Below the pieces are notes generated by a model. That model did not search any database, was not told where the DNA came from, and was given only the letters and a program-made list of their open reading frames with translations. Of a DNA stretch of 64,000 nucleotides, positions 1 through 11,562 are shown in pieces. The number at the start of each line of letters is the position of its first letter. Within the stretch, counting starts at the first letter, position 1. Made by a program: the position numbers and the translations under genes. Origin of the DNA: Trichobilharzia regenti (lineage: Eukaryota; Platyhelminthes; Trematoda; Strigeidida; Schistosomatidae). The DNA lies in contig OX235263.1 of assembly GCA_944472135.2 (NCBI GenBank), forward strand, positions 32,355,379 through 32,419,378, given 5' to 3'.

Positions 1-294
1 TTTTGTTGTAATGAAATATGTGGCTTATTTCTTAAAGTAAACATCATTATGCAGTGAAATTTATTCTATATCTGATAAAAATGATAAACGTAGAAAAATG
101 AGTGTTAAATTCCAGTGTCCTAAAAATTGTAACTGGCACTGGTGCTAAATTTATCCGAGCTGACATCATCTCGGTAAAGTGATGTTAACGATAAAACTCA
201 TTGAGTCATGAAGACGATGAAAGGCGAATTCAGAGAAAAAAATTTTCTTTATCGACAGAATCACCTTCAGAGGCTTTACAGTCGTATTTATATT

Positions 295-601
295 TGTAAC
301 AACAGAAGGCAAGGGCTGGCAACAGATCGTTTAATTACGAAAATCAACACGTATTTATATAAATTTCACATACATTAATATAGCCTAGTCAAGTAGACAA
401 ACGCAGTCTTCTGATTGGCTGTTTTCAAGTTCCTCGAAAAGTGGAGCCATCCATCTGCGAATCATATTTGCCCATGTTTAAGTTTGCTGTGATTGGTTGT
501 TGAAACAGCCTTGTTCATATTTTCTCACGGCCCATATTAGTGACTTAGACATTGGCGTAGATTAATGTCAACCAACTGGCTAGCAGACTGCTCTCACCAC
601 A
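295..601 (+). mobile_element. Solo LTR (family B), 4-bp target duplication TATT
   Basis: A 307-bp block begins TGTAACAACAG and ends CTCACCACA (TG...CA) and is flanked on both sides by TATT (291-294 and 602-605). It interrupts the left arm of the Penelope-like element; the uninterrupted sequence is present in the right arm at about 1923-1937, so the insertion point is proved by the element itself. The start resembles the LTRs at 26767, 38378 and 47119. No internal region remains, so it is a solo LTR formed by LTR-LTR recombination. Confidence 0.75.
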
Positions 602-889
602 TATTTACCAAAAATGTATAGTAGTCTATTATTGAGTAATAAGGGGTGACATAATTGATATATTTACTCGGAAGGGGATTTAGAAGTAAAAAAGTGGTAA
701 ATTACGGGGTTACTAAAAGGCACAAAGTTAGAAATTTCATAAGGTTAAAATTGCTATTGAGTACGAATAAAGGTATTTGAGTGTCAATTTAACAAGTGTG
801 AAGAGTGTGTGTATTAAAGGTGAACTTATAGGAACTACTATTGAGGTGCACTTTAAGTGTCCAATTCAAGTTTTACAGCGCGATTTGAA

Positions 890-1233
890 GACAAAGAGAT
901 ATAGGGGCAGTAGAGTCACTATTGGGTCCTTTACTTGCAGGCTGCTTCTTCGCAAGTTTGGAGAATGGTATGTTATGGCCTACTATCGAAAGTTTCCATT
1001 TGTATCAGAGATACATGGATGATACTTTCATCATATGTGATGACAATACGGACATTGAATTGATAACTAAAGAGTTCAACAGCTGCCATCACGCCATCCA
1101 ATTCACGTCGGAAACAGAAATGAACTCAGAATTCTATTTTTTGAATTTTGTTCTCAAAAGGATATCTCATGGTTCTCTTCAAAGATCGATTTGCTTTACG
1201 GCTGAGCTACGTATCACTTTCTACGGTAGATAA
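890..1233 (+). pseudogene. Penelope-like reverse transcriptase fragment
   Basis: The translated stretch reads GPLLAGCFFASLEN, then RYMDDTFIICDDN, then ELITKEFNSCH and IQFTSETE. This corresponds to RT motif B, the catalytic motif C (Y-M-D-D) and the following region of Penelope-like RTs, where YVDDTFV and FN-CH are usual. The fingers and motif A upstream are absent and the frame ends in a stop after about 100 residues. The frame starting at 777 overlaps it out of register and is not a gene. It has no independent function; it is the RT remnant of the element at 217-2013. Confidence 0.75.
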
Positions 1234-1247
1234 ATGATCAATGGGTG

Positions 1248-1620
1248 TGTGAAGTACAAACTGCCAGTTTGGTCCACTTCAGTGAGTGTTTATAAATTCA
1301 CCTGCTCGTGTGGAGCTGGTTATATTGGCCGCGCAAACTGCACATTTTCCAAACGCATCTCTGAACATTATCTGGGATGGTTAGCTTGACAATTACTAGC
1401 TCAAATCTCGAGCCACGAAGCTCCACCAGAGTCGTCTTTCAAGATCATCTACAAGATGAGGCCATATGGTGCAAACGGTGCCAGGTTTTGGCTTTCGTGT
1501 ATGGTGGAGGCGTTGGCAATTCGTCAATACACCCCCAAACTCTGTATACAGAAAAAGTTTGTCCAGTCTCTTATTCTACCTTGGTCTTAACCTCTTCACT
1601 AGTCGTTCCCTGTAAAACAT
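1248..1620 (+). pseudogene. Penelope-like GIY-YIG endonuclease remnant and C-terminal tail
   Basis: Conceptual translation from 1248 gives VYKFTCSCGAGYIGRAN followed by FSKRISEHY, matching the GIY-YIG-type nuclease of Penelope-like elements with its preceding Cys pair. A stop interrupts at about 1385. Further on, 1510-1600 encodes ALAIRQYTPKLCIQKKFVQS, the usual last block of the polyprotein. GIY-YIG here is VY(K/F)...GYIG, so the core Tyr and Gly residues can be seen, but the frame is broken in several places. Confidence 0.65.
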
Positions 1621-2013
1621 TTTAATTTTTTTCTTCTTAATTTTCAATTTTACTTTAGTTTGCTTTTACTTTATTAATTAATTCACTATAATCACTCTCA
1701 TTTGTTCCTTTTGTACATTTCACACCCTTTTCACACTTGTTAAATTGACACTCAAATACCTTTATTCGTACTCAATAGCAATTTTAACCTTATGAAATTT
1801 CTAACTTTGTGCCTTTTAGTAACCCCGTAATTTACCACTTTTTTACTTCTAAACCCCTTCCGAGTAATTATATCAATTATGTCACCCCTTATTACTCAAT
1901 AATAGACTACTATACATTTTTGGTAAATATAAATACGACTGTAAAGCCTCTGAAGGTGATTTCGTCGATAAAGAAAATTTTCTTCGCTGTATTCGTCTTT
2001 TATTTTCTTCAGA

Positions 2014-3708
2014 ACTGATGTTAATTGAACAAGGTGATGTTTGGAGTTAAAACAAGAAAACTGAATTGCATTTGCTTTTGAACCAGCTGGTTTTTGAAGT
2101 AATTACCCCCCTCTCCGCCCCCGATTTGGATATGAACCATTAGTTTGATGAAAAAAAGACGTATTCAGCAAAACTTTTCTTTCGACGATTCATTTTTATA
2201 ATATAATAAAAAAAATCATAGTAAGATCGTTACTGTGGCCATAGTACGGAGAGTGAATGCATGTAGTGTTTTCGAATGCAGTGGTCCGGTTTCAGATCCC
2301 GAATAGCTAATGATTTAGCTATGTACAAATGGAGTATGCGAAGTTTTTTGTACGATATTGAGGGACTCTGTGTAACACTGTGAGGCTTCATGGGGGTGCT
2401 TGATGTTGACAAGGTGCTCGAGGATGGAGCTGGTACTTTTCTTATTTTCTTCTCTGGGTAACCAAGCTGGATACTTTTTCGGAATACGTTTGTGGACTTG
2501 ACGTTGCCTAAGGCCTATATACTACTTTCCTCCATACGAGCAAGTTAACTGATAAATACACACTGAGGTGACTAAAAACGGTATCTTATCCCGTTAACGT
2601 TAGATTGTATTAACTGTCTGCTGGAGCATTTGATACGTAAGGAGGCTGCTTGATCACAACTGTTCACAGATCTCCAGTATGCACAACTCTACAGATGGAT
2701 AAATTGATTTCAAAAATCTGAGAACATATTTGATCATATTCTGCTTTGAAATCTCTTTCATACATTATTCTAATATATTTTATCCACCAAGTCATAACAG
2801 ACCCATTTTAGTTTAAATTTTGATGTTTAGCGACATTTTTGCAGAAAGCACAGTTCCGCTAACTGTAAAGAAAGTGTACTCAGGTATTCTTTACGTCAAG
2901 TAGTCAAAATCTGAAATATCTCTGGATGTAGTTTATTCTGGCAAGTATATAAAAACAGAAGTTGATGTTTATTTTTATAAAAATTATGGAAGAATAACGA
3001 AATATTTACAGTTTTGATGCCTGAATATCAAATAAACATTAAAAAAGTTATATATATATATATACTGACGACTGGCGTCATTTAAAAGTTGCATTAAAAT
3101 ACGCTTTATGACAGTGGCAAAATGATACACGCACCTGATATCCAGAAATCAACTATTTTTCATAATATTAAAAATAGTAAATGTATTTTTATACAGTTTA
3201 TATTTACATACATAATAATTTGCTACAACAAGTTATTGTTCTTTAAGCCCATGGTCTGACAGTTGGACAGGTGCTCGGGAATTACTGAAATCTAAGATGT
3301 TTCTGAATTTTTCGACAGTACGAATTGTTAGCTGAAAAGTGAATGAAGTGTACGACTGTCAGATTTCAACATCTACGTGTAATTTATCCCTTTGCAGTAT
3401 GAATTAAATGTTTTCTGTAATCCTTAACCTTTTTCAGTAGGGAGTTTATCTCCAGTCTCCTACACTTCCACCATAATGTGGATTATGACTGGTCAACGAA
3501 ACTATCAAATCTGTTTCGAGTCTGATCCATAATGACCATATATTAAACTTATACTAATGGTATTTGGATTTGAATATATTTGTATTATTTGTGTATATTT
3601 CTAAAAGAAATTGAAGTACATTTCAAAATGTAAAAGATTCGTGTTTATATGAGTAATCATACTTAAAGTGTAATTACAGAGGAAGCATATAAGGTTTAAA
3701 TTCAGTAG

Positions 3709-3711
<3 letters not shown>
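2014..3711. other. No recognisable gene
   Basis: AT-rich sequence with short open frames only. A short (TA)n run lies near 3051-3064. I see no retroelement motif or splice-flanked coding stretch. Confidence 0.5.

Positions 3712-3754
<43 letters not shown>
3712..3754. repeat. (TA)n microsatellite
   Basis: About 21 uninterrupted TA units, seen directly. Confidence 0.95.
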
Positions 3755-3756
<2 letters not shown>

Positions 3757-3945
3757 ATACGTAGTAGTCACTAGAGCTCTCTTACAATTGAGCTTGACCT
3801 GAAAAATATTCACACTTGTCATTTTGCATGATTAATTCAATGTATTAATTTGCTTATAAGTCTTATATCTCTTACAAATGTCTGCACTGATTGACTTTTC
3901 CAGGAATTAATCAAACTAACAATTTTATTAAATCCCAAGTCATTC

Positions 3946-4345
3946 AAATGTTGGTTTACAGGGATTTGATTGGTTTCAGGAATTCATCATCAACTGACAT
4001 CTGTTAGAGGGTCATTGGAAGTACTGGACAGGTCCAGCAGGAAGTCGTGACTAGTGGGGTACAGCCGGTTGGGTGTGAGGACGAATACTCGCCGATGACA
4101 TTTCCTGGTGGTCGCGATATAATGTGAATTAGCAGAAGTTGGAATTCATGGACCATTGAATCGGATTCCAGTGGCTTAATTGTCTACGAAAACGCTTCGC
4201 AACTGGTAGGTCCTGGGTTCGAACCCTGGTGTGGGTGCACACTGCTAATGATTCCCAAACTAGGATGAAAGAGCTATCAGCACTCCCAAATTTTTCGATG
4301 TTCCTTTAACCTATGTTAGTTCATGTGAAATCCTGAAATTCCGAG
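3946..4345 (+). mobile_element. SM-alpha-type hammerhead SINE with inverted 3' arm (copy 1)
   Basis: The plus-strand part carries a tRNA-like head with a B-box (GGGTTCGAACCC at about 4214) followed by a hammerhead-like module (CTAATGATTCCCAAACTAGGATGAAAG at about 4246-4272). The core CUGANGA is mutated in this copy and is probably inactive. Upstream, 3946-4020 is the reverse complement of the SINE 3' tail (GGGATTTGATTGG, then CATCATCAACTGACAT), so the unit has inverted ends like the better copy at 36345-36778. SM-alpha elements of schistosomes are known to be tRNA-derived and to encode hammerheads. Confidence 0.75.
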
Positions 4346-5269
4346 TAAGTTTTTCATGTACATTTTCATAACACATGCTATTTTGTTAAGAAGCGTATTC
4401 CTCGTGTTAATAAACATTTATCATTGCGTTGAATCAGTTGTATTTCTGTAATAGACACAGTTTAAAGACTTGTCTGTTCGACGATGAATTTCGTTCCTTT
4501 TTCACTACAGTTTTCATAGTTGAGAAAGAATATCTTTTTGATGGTGAAATTCCCACTGGAAATAATGTCTTTACTCAAAACATATCATGTATTTGTGAAT
4601 TAGACTTTCGTTTCATCATACTTTCATTTATATATGTAGTCAAGGAGGATTATAAGATTTACTTTATTTTTATCTCCTTATACAGTACTTTTAAATATAT
4701 ATCTATGTATGATTTCTGAAATAGTAATATCTATTATGAGAGTACTTACCCAACTAACATTGACATGAAATGCTTCACCATATAGATAACACATTAATTT
4801 TCTTTTCTTTGTCACACAACGAATTGCCAAAATTATCATAGCAGTCGGAAACACTCCAGTAAGAATTTTGTGTTACCTCATTACTTCGGAGGGAAAAGGG
4901 TTTATCTTGATTGACGGTACTTAGAGGAACATTAGAGCTAATACTTCTGTGCTTACATAATTGTTTAAATTGACCTGTCCTGTGTGATGCAAGTTATAAA
5001 GTGAACACAGCAGTAGTGTCAATAATGTTGTCTTCAGGTCCCCAGAAAGACTGACAGAGTTTTCTGTGTCCATTCCTGTTATTCTGGTTATTAACCTGCA
5101 CAAAAGCTGCATGAGGTAGGGTCTGTTGTAGGAAGACATAAAATGTTTAACATCACAACATCTTTTATTAAATATCTGAAAATTATTTATCCTCTGTGGC
5201 GAAATAAGCACACTGTCAGATTGTAAAAACAATTAGTTAACAATAGTTTATGGTGTAATAAAAAGACAT
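4346..5269. other. No recognisable gene
   Basis: AT-rich. Open frames of 96 and 103 codons (4429-4719 plus, 4921-5232 minus) show no domain, no splice logic and no homologous copy in the window; I treat them as chance. Confidence 0.5.
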
Positions 5270-5345
5270 TTGCAACGAAGAAAATTTTCTTTTCGATGAA
5301 ATCATCAACTAGGCTGTACATTCGTGTATTTATAATAAATAGGTG
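5270..5345 (+). repeat. Penelope terminal-arm fragment
   Basis: GAAGAAAATTTTCTTT and the following CGATGAAATCATC...GTATTTATAA match the arm of the element at 217-294 with moderate divergence, in the same orientation. No coding part is attached. Confidence 0.5.
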
Positions 5346-5906
5346 GGAAAGTTCCAGAATAATTTCCGGTCAAAGGTCAAAATACTAAAATTACAACTAG
5401 GAATTCAAATTCATAATGAACAGGGGACAGATAAAACTCACACAACGTAGCATCATAACTACTGAGAAGAATGCCATGTTTATAGTGTCAAAAGTATTCA
5501 AATTTCCTGATGCTATAAGGATTCAAAGACACAGTGACTTTGTGACAGTAGTTTTTTCTTCTGATATACTTCATAATAAATGCAACTGATTTGTTTCAAA
5601 GTGTATGTCAGAAAGTGAGACGAATGCAATGGTTGAGCCAGTTTTTCATTCTGACAATGAGTAACACTTTTATCCCTACGGTTGGCAAATGAGATAAAGT
5701 TGTACACAATTAAAGGAATTTATTTGTCTTGATGGTTGAATCAACGCAAAGTATATGTGCATATACGTCATTAACACTTGTTTAGTGATTAGGCACCTCA
5801 TGGAAAGGTATCGAATAATCTGGAAGTGACAAAGATTTTAAATAAATATTAGCTGAAAACAATCATCAATTATATCCGAAGAATTTTTACACTTATAGAC
5901 ACACTG
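5346..5906. other. No recognisable gene
   Basis: AT-rich; nothing recognised on either strand. Confidence 0.5.
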
Positions 5907-6092
5907 TGCGTTGGTGGCGCAGAGGTGAGAACTCTCACCGACCATGCACATGGTCCGAGATCCGATCCCCTACTGACTCACAGCTGATATCGATGGTCGG
6001 CCTGGAAAATTTTGGGCTACCGATATCAGATGCTAAAAATTCCATACTTGCATCAAATAAACACGGTTTGGAATCAAGCTATAATAAAAAAT
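5907..6092 (+). mobile_element. tRNA-headed SINE, second family (SINE-B), copy 1
   Basis: The head reads GTTGGTGGCGCAGAGGTGAG (A-box-like) and GAGATCCGATCCCC (B-box-like) about 40 bases later, as in a tRNA-derived pol III promoter. The body continues with TGGTCGGCCTGGAAAATTTT and ends near GGAATCAAGCTATAATAAAA. A second copy on the minus strand at 9722-9884 aligns over nearly its full length, so this is a dispersed repeat and not a tRNA gene. It lacks the hammerhead module and body of the SM-alpha copies. The parent tRNA cannot be named safely. Confidence 0.6.
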
Positions 6093-6170
6093 CTCTATCA
6101 CCTAGTAGGGCAATGAAAGCTTCGCAAATTAACTATCCAGCTCAGAGAACACAGCCACATCAAAATCATC
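6085..6170 (+). repeat. Penelope-like terminal fragment
   Basis: The stretch GGGCAATGAAAGCTTCGCAA followed by CCAGCTCAGAGAACACA matches the outer ends of the palindromic element at 35830-36110, with no coding part. Confidence 0.5.
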
Positions 6171-7409
6171 CACTGAGCTACATATATTTTCCATCAATCT
6201 ATATTTCTGCATACAGCACTATAAGCAGACAAGTCATACGATGAAATGAGTAATGTTTATGATCATTTTGTCAGTGTAGGTTTTCTCTTGAAAAAGGTAA
6301 GATCATACGATCTTACACACGATGGTTAGAAATAACCAAATAGGGTGATTTCACAACAAATCTAGAACACTTATTCTGTGCCTCAAGGACCTCACTGAAT
6401 GATTATTAGTTGGATTGTTTACTGTGATTCCGTAAATCACAGAGTTAATTGTCAACTGAGATCTCATAATGATATGTATTCATACATATATACATTTATA
6501 TAATATATATGTTTTCTTAACAATTTACAGTTCGCCTTTCATATCCAAGTGAAAGCCATTTCTTAATACGCATAAATGTCTATAACTCCAATTACACAAA
6601 AGATGCGTTATTATAAGTTATTCAAAACTTAATGCATTTTCATAGCTAAATAATTCTGGAATAAATCAACTTTTGAAGAGACAAAGATCACCCAGTGCAA
6701 AGTTTAAATGACATTTTAATGGAGGTAGTCTACAAATCGATAAGTTTCTGTTGCAAACCAGATGCCTTTTTAAAATAAATGTTTTTTCTGACAGAATTCA
6801 GTATGTCGATATACTATTACTTCTTCATGAAGCCGAATATGTCAAACAGATACGTTTTGCTAAGGGCTGCGGATAACACTGTCACACAACGTCTGTAACA
6901 GCTGTAATTACTTTGCTTAAATAACAGTGGTCGTAACTTCTACTCAGATTTTCCAGTTTAAATGTCACTGTCTGGTTTGTAGTTCCAACGACATTATTTT
7001 AACAAAGTCCTTTATTTCTTAGGGTGTTGTTCGATATGTTTAAGACTGCTAAATGTCATTCATAAGTTATCCTATTAATCTAACAAGGCTAACTGTATGG
7101 TTTAGAAGCCTTCTATATTAGTCTGTTTGAAACACTGTATTTACCAATTCTTCGACGGACTTAGACGTAGGGAAATCCATTGAACTCACGGTTTGTTGCT
7201 GCTTCCTGAAACGTTACTACTTTGAATTCGTAATGTTTTTTTTAATAAACGAAACTCTGAAAATCGATTATTTTCGTAGCTGCAGACCTTTTTTATATTC
7301 AGATCGATATTAATTTTATGTTTATATGTGCTGAATTCGTTGTATCACGCTGAATTTCCCCGTATAAACTTATACAATTAATAATTTCCACTCTTCATAC
7401 ATTTATTCC
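6171..7409. other. No recognisable gene
   Basis: AT-rich; nothing recognised. Confidence 0.5.
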
Positions 7410-8465
7410 CTTTATGAATTTGAATAAAGCAACAGTTCATGTAGAATAAGATGATTCAGTCATTTATTTCGTCAGCCTCTCATCAGCCACTTACAGCTTA
7501 ATAAGTTGTTACATTTATGTACTTGCAAATTTTACATGATGTCAGTTGACAGGGAAAAAGCCTTTCTTCATTCAGCTATATTTTAAAGGTGAAAATATTG
7601 TAGGGATAGTCAACAGAAGATTAAATACGTCACTAACCAAAGCCTGTCGTGTAGCCTAGTTGGTTCTCGTCTATCGGACAACATGCTCTTTGTGCAGTCA
7701 AAAGTCGACAGATACCCGTCTCATGTTAACTCCAACTGTGTATCCACATTTACACAGGAGCAGTTTCACTGAAACAACAGAAAGAATGGCACACTTACTA
7801 TTTTCTGAGCATGTATCAAAACGTCTATGTCTCAGAGCATTAAATACCTTCAACAGTGCTATTACCTGGCATCTGCTTGATACGAGTCATGAGATGAACA
7901 TAACAAATCATTCAAAATTATCAGTGGACAAAAACTCAATTCCCCCAGGTTTGCCGAAGCAATCTCTATCAATGCCTAAAACCCGATTCATGTGTTCAGA
8001 AAGAAGTGTTTATCGATCTTCCCTTACCGTGGTTGGAGACTGGATGTCTTCACTCTCTTTTTCATTTGATTACTTAATCATTGGCCAGATCCATCACTAT
8101 TTGATATAATGTAATTTTGTTTGTCTCTTGTTTCTATGATTTGTATTGAAGTCAATATGTTGTCACCCAATTTATTGATTACTATCATCCTACTCACCTC
8201 TCGTCTTTATCACGTAACTCGTTCACCATGTATGCATACAATGATATTTTTATACTTAAATTCCTTGTGAACAAACTATATAAATGTAATTCTCTGAGTG
8301 CTGCTGATTAAGTTTGGAAACTCCTATCAACTGACACCATGTAAAATTAAGAGGTTGATAAATTTAATAATTTGTTTAGGCTGCAAGCAGCTGATGAGAA
8401 GCCAGATAAATAAATAATGGTGCCATCTTACTCTGGATAGACTGCTGTTTTTGTTTGAATCAAGT
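7410..8465 (+). mobile_element. Penelope-like remnant with inverted arms
   Basis: Sequence at 7410-7500 is, in reverse complement, similar to 8375-8465: both read (C/A)AGCTGTAAG or GCTGCAAGC, then CTGATGAGA(G/A)GC, then A/T-rich sequence and ATCTTA(T/C)TCT. Between them lies a decayed Penelope-type nuclease and tail. The arms carry a CTGATGA ... CGAAA string (intact in the left arm, mutated in the right) that resembles a hammerhead core, although a good stem II is not apparent. Confidence 0.55.
7650..8110 (+). pseudogene. Decayed Penelope-like C-terminal region
   Basis: Open frames in two registers together recall the GIY-YIG and tail region: CSLCSQK near the start and, in another register, RFAEAISINA around 7950, where RIAEAIAIN is usual shortly before the element's final block. 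A 149-codon frame (7660-8109) spans the region but appears to be an accidental register. No intact protein can be made. Assignment rests on the flanking arms and these weak matches. Confidence 0.4.
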
Positions 8466-9721
8466 CCTTTTCTGAAGAATAAAACTTTCAGAACTAGAAT
8501 AGCTTAAACAAGCTTTACATCTAATCGCTTACATGTTATTAAACTCTTTACAGTTGTAAAATCATTTTGAATTCTGTATAACGTGTACAGGTGGACACGC
8601 ACAGTCATAATTACACTTTGAAACAATTCCTACATACTTCGAAAAAATGAGACGGATATGAATGTGAAAGGGTAACTTAGTCTACCTACATTAGTCTTCT
8701 GCGTTAAGTTGCGTAGATGACGTAGATTTCATTTCATTCAATTTATTAATCAGAGAATGAATTGTAGGAGAATCAACGATAATAAAAAACATTTTGCACT
8801 CAACTACTGTGTCTACTGACTATTTGCATACATCTTTGTCATATTAGTAAATCATTTTAAATGGCACTTGTGAGGTAAACATACAACAAAAAACTCTACA
8901 GTGCAATAGATTTTGGCGCCAGGCCCTAAAGTGTTCTTTATTCAGGCTTATTGTACTATCTTCTGACAAAGGAAGTAGCTAATGTTTTTCTTCCTTGTCT
9001 GCTTAGTAAAGTTACATTCGCCTAACAAATTTATTAAGAAAAATAGCAGTAAGATTAAGTTTTATAATAATTTCAGAGTCACTAGTGATAAGAAATCTAT
9101 GTGTATTTTGAAGATGGGTGAAATATATGATACAAGGTGAGTGTTTTCAGTTAAGTTATGGCAACCCTCATCTAGAAGAAAGCATAGCCCCCGACCCAGT
9201 CTGCTGCGGAAACAGCTGATAAGAAGTTATACGAATTTTACTATGATACTGACAGGGGCCGGCTCCACTGACATAGTATGTAGAATTCGAGGTTTTTTAT
9301 CTTTCGTAGACTAAACGGGATTCGGAAATGGGAACTGAGGGAAATCAGACATAACTCAGACCTGATGAGGGTGAATTCACCCTCCCACACTCTTTTACAG
9401 ACTCCGGAGTACAAGTATAATTACCAGTGTCTTATACGTGCAAGAGTTTTGACTGCGTTGACAGAGAGTTTTTGTGGTAATTCTGGTTCTCAAGGGAACT
9501 CCAAGAATACGTATTATACTGGTCATGACATTATTCCAGAAACCATGATGCTGTCTGACAACATATAGGGAGTTCTCGAATGAACTGAAGACAGATAGCA
9601 GTACCTGCCAGGGAAATCCGCTCCCAACATCCTTACGTAAGAACTTATAACAATCAAAGAACGCAGCTGCGCTTCAGAAGAAACTTGCGTTTATCCAGTT
9701 AGCCTTCAAAGGAGATTTATT
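8466..9721. other. No recognisable gene
   Basis: AT-rich; nothing recognised. Confidence 0.5.
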
Positions 9722-9884
9722 TTTATTACAGCTTGATTCCACACCGTATTTTTAGTACAGGTATGGAATTTTCAGGATGTGATATCCGTAGCCCAAATTT
9801 TGCAGGCCAACCATAGATATCAGGTGTGCGTCCGGACCATGTGCATGATTGGCGAGAGTCCTAACCGCTGTGACAATGACGAAC
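9722..9884 (-). mobile_element. SINE-B, copy 2
   Basis: Reverse complement of the family seen at 5907-6092. It shares ATGCACATGGTCCG, TGGTTGGCCTGCAAAATTT, AAAATTCCATAC and GTGTGGAATCAAGCT in the same order and spacing. The B-box is more decayed here than in copy 1. Open frames on both strands over this block are by-products. Confidence 0.65.
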
Positions 9885-10914
9885 CTAATAAATGGAAGAC
9901 TCATAGCTGGTTTGTTACAACCTATGAGACAGCTCAACTTGTCACTGTTTACAACACTATTCTTGCTCTTCATCAGTCAAGAGTGAACATGCACCCATCG
10001 GTATTCCTCTCGATATGAGTTTAGAAATCCTCCTGTACGTGCCACAGAAAGTATACTGGAAGGACAGAAATGGATATCCATTCTCTTCTTCCAAAGTGCC
10101 TGAGATTAGAAGATTCTCAGTTTCCTGCTGACACCACTGACTGACATTTTACTGTAATGGAACATAAAATGTATATTCCAAATGCGCTTACCATTATTAA
10201 AATGAAGATAAAATCCAACTTGCTACTAGGAAAAGTCTCATTGATCTTAGATGTCCAGATAATGTCGTAAGTTTGAGAAATGATACTGAACAACCTGAAG
10301 AGAATCCTAAGTAAAATTTGCATAAATAATTGGTGTGATGGTCAAGTGTATTGGGTAATTTACTGGTTTCAAAAGCTATATCAACCATAATGGACTTGGT
10401 GCTGAGAAAACTCCAGTTCACATGCATCATCTTTGGTGCTGGTATGGTATTCGACTATCCATCAAGAGACATGTGTATTATGCAGTAGTCAACTCTATTC
10501 TGCTTGACCATCATGAAAGATGGCCCCCAAGAGTGGGTATTAAATTATTAGCGGTGTTGACAATAAGTGTTTCTGTTAAATTTGCTATTTTATATGAAGC
10601 AGTACGGTCATTAATAATGAGATCATACTTAGTGTTAGGTAGGGAGTGAAAGTCAATCATTGAGCTTTCAAATGTTATTTATACTGAGTCATGTTTCCAC
10701 TCAACAAGTGACGTTAACTGAAACAGAACTAATTTGGGGAATAGCTAACACTGGTCAGGGGCAAAAGCGGTATCATTTAATTGACTGGTGATTTGAGCCA
10801 TGTAAAGAGATACAGACTTCCTAAAAAGAGTCCTCCAAATGCTAAGAATTATTAGTTCACGATTGCTCAAACGCATTCATTTCTTGTCAGCATCCAGGTT
10901 CTGGGGACCTTCAC
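9885..10914. other. No recognisable gene
   Basis: Several overlapping frames of 68-79 codons on both strands, none with a recognisable motif. Confidence 0.45.
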
Positions 10915-11150
10915 TTTTATTATTATTATTATTGTTTCCTTGGGTTTCTAGTGGAACATAAGGCTTCAACTGCACGTCTCCACTAGCTTCTGTCTTCTGC
11001 TGTACTTTTCACCTGCATCCATGTTAGTCCATACTGTTTCAACTCCTCTTCACAAGATCTCCTCCATGTCACTCTTGGACCTCCCACTCACCGCTTCCCC
11101 TTCGGGTCCCACTCGAGGGCCTGACGCGCGATGTTACTCACCTGCCTCCT
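10915..11150 (-). mobile_element. RTE-clade (SR2-like) 3'-end fragment
   Basis: On the minus strand the fragment ends GTTGAAGCCTTATGTTCCACTAGAAACCCAAGGAAAC followed by (AAT)n, the same tail as at 17216, 32735-32960 and 49398. The part further 5' has the C-rich, decayed C-terminal coding and 3' UTR seen in the longer copy. It is 5'-truncated, as usual for LINEs. Confidence 0.7.
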
Positions 11151-11354
11151 TCACTAATATTCATTTGATCATTTTTCAGCCATACAATATATTCCTTTAT
11201 AATTCTGTAACATTTCTCTCCCACAATTCTTTGTGAGCTCTTCCATAGTGTAGCGAACTGCATTCACACACTTTTGGAATAGTTCTGCGTTGGTGAATCA
11301 GTCACTCAATCAATACAACAGTGGATATCACAGATTGGAAAATTCCATTATAGA

Positions 11355-11562
11355 CAAGGTTTTATTTTGATAAATCACACAGTGTTGTACAGTTATATTA
11401 ACTGGTGGCGTTTCGAGCACAAACTATTGCTCATGATCATATCAATATCATAATCATATCATATCATAACTTGATATGATTTTGAGCAATAGTTTGTGCT
11501 CGAAACGCCACCAGTTAATATAACTGTACAACACTGTGTGATTCATCAAAATAAAATCTTAT
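11355..11562. repeat. Near-perfect long inverted repeat (about 91-bp arms)
   Basis: Arms 11355-11445 and 11471-11562 are near-perfect reverse complements separated by about 25 bases of AT-rich sequence. Each arm carries GAGCAATAGTTTGTGCTCGA, itself a GAGCA/TGCTC hairpin followed by GAAACG. A third, single arm is at 20095-20198. It resembles paired terminal arms of a Penelope-like element without its interior. Confidence 0.85.

Larger units (their letters stand above)
217..2013 (+). mobile_element. Degenerate Penelope-like element with inverted terminal arms
   Basis: A decayed Penelope-like retroelement. The outer parts are inverted copies of each other: 217-294 plus 602-800 match the reverse complement of 1739-2013 almost base for base once the solo LTR at 295-601 is ignored. 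Between the arms lie, in order on the plus strand, a reverse transcriptase fragment with a YMDD box and a GIY-YIG-like fragment, the domain order typical of Penelope-like elements. Inverted pseudo-LTR arms are known for this class. All frames are broken and the 5' part of the RT is missing, so this is a dead copy. Outer limits are judged by where the inverted match ends. Confidence 0.75.

Noticed and set aside
777..1022. 81-codon frame starting TTG
   Set aside because: Out of register with the reverse transcriptase remnant in the same place; not a gene.
3712..3754. CRISPR-like or satellite interpretation of tandem sequence
   Set aside because: Plain dinucleotide microsatellite in a eukaryotic genome.
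4190..4240. tRNA gene candidates at the SINE heads
   Set aside because: A- and B-boxes are present but acceptor and anticodon stems do not close; these are SINE promoters.
4429..4719. 96-codon plus-strand frame as a possible gene
   Set aside because: AT-rich, no motif, no start context or splice sites supporting it, no relative in the window.
7444..7500. Functional hammerhead in the Penelope arm at 7.4 kb
   Set aside because: CTGATGA and CGAAA are both there, but the bases between them do not form a stem II.
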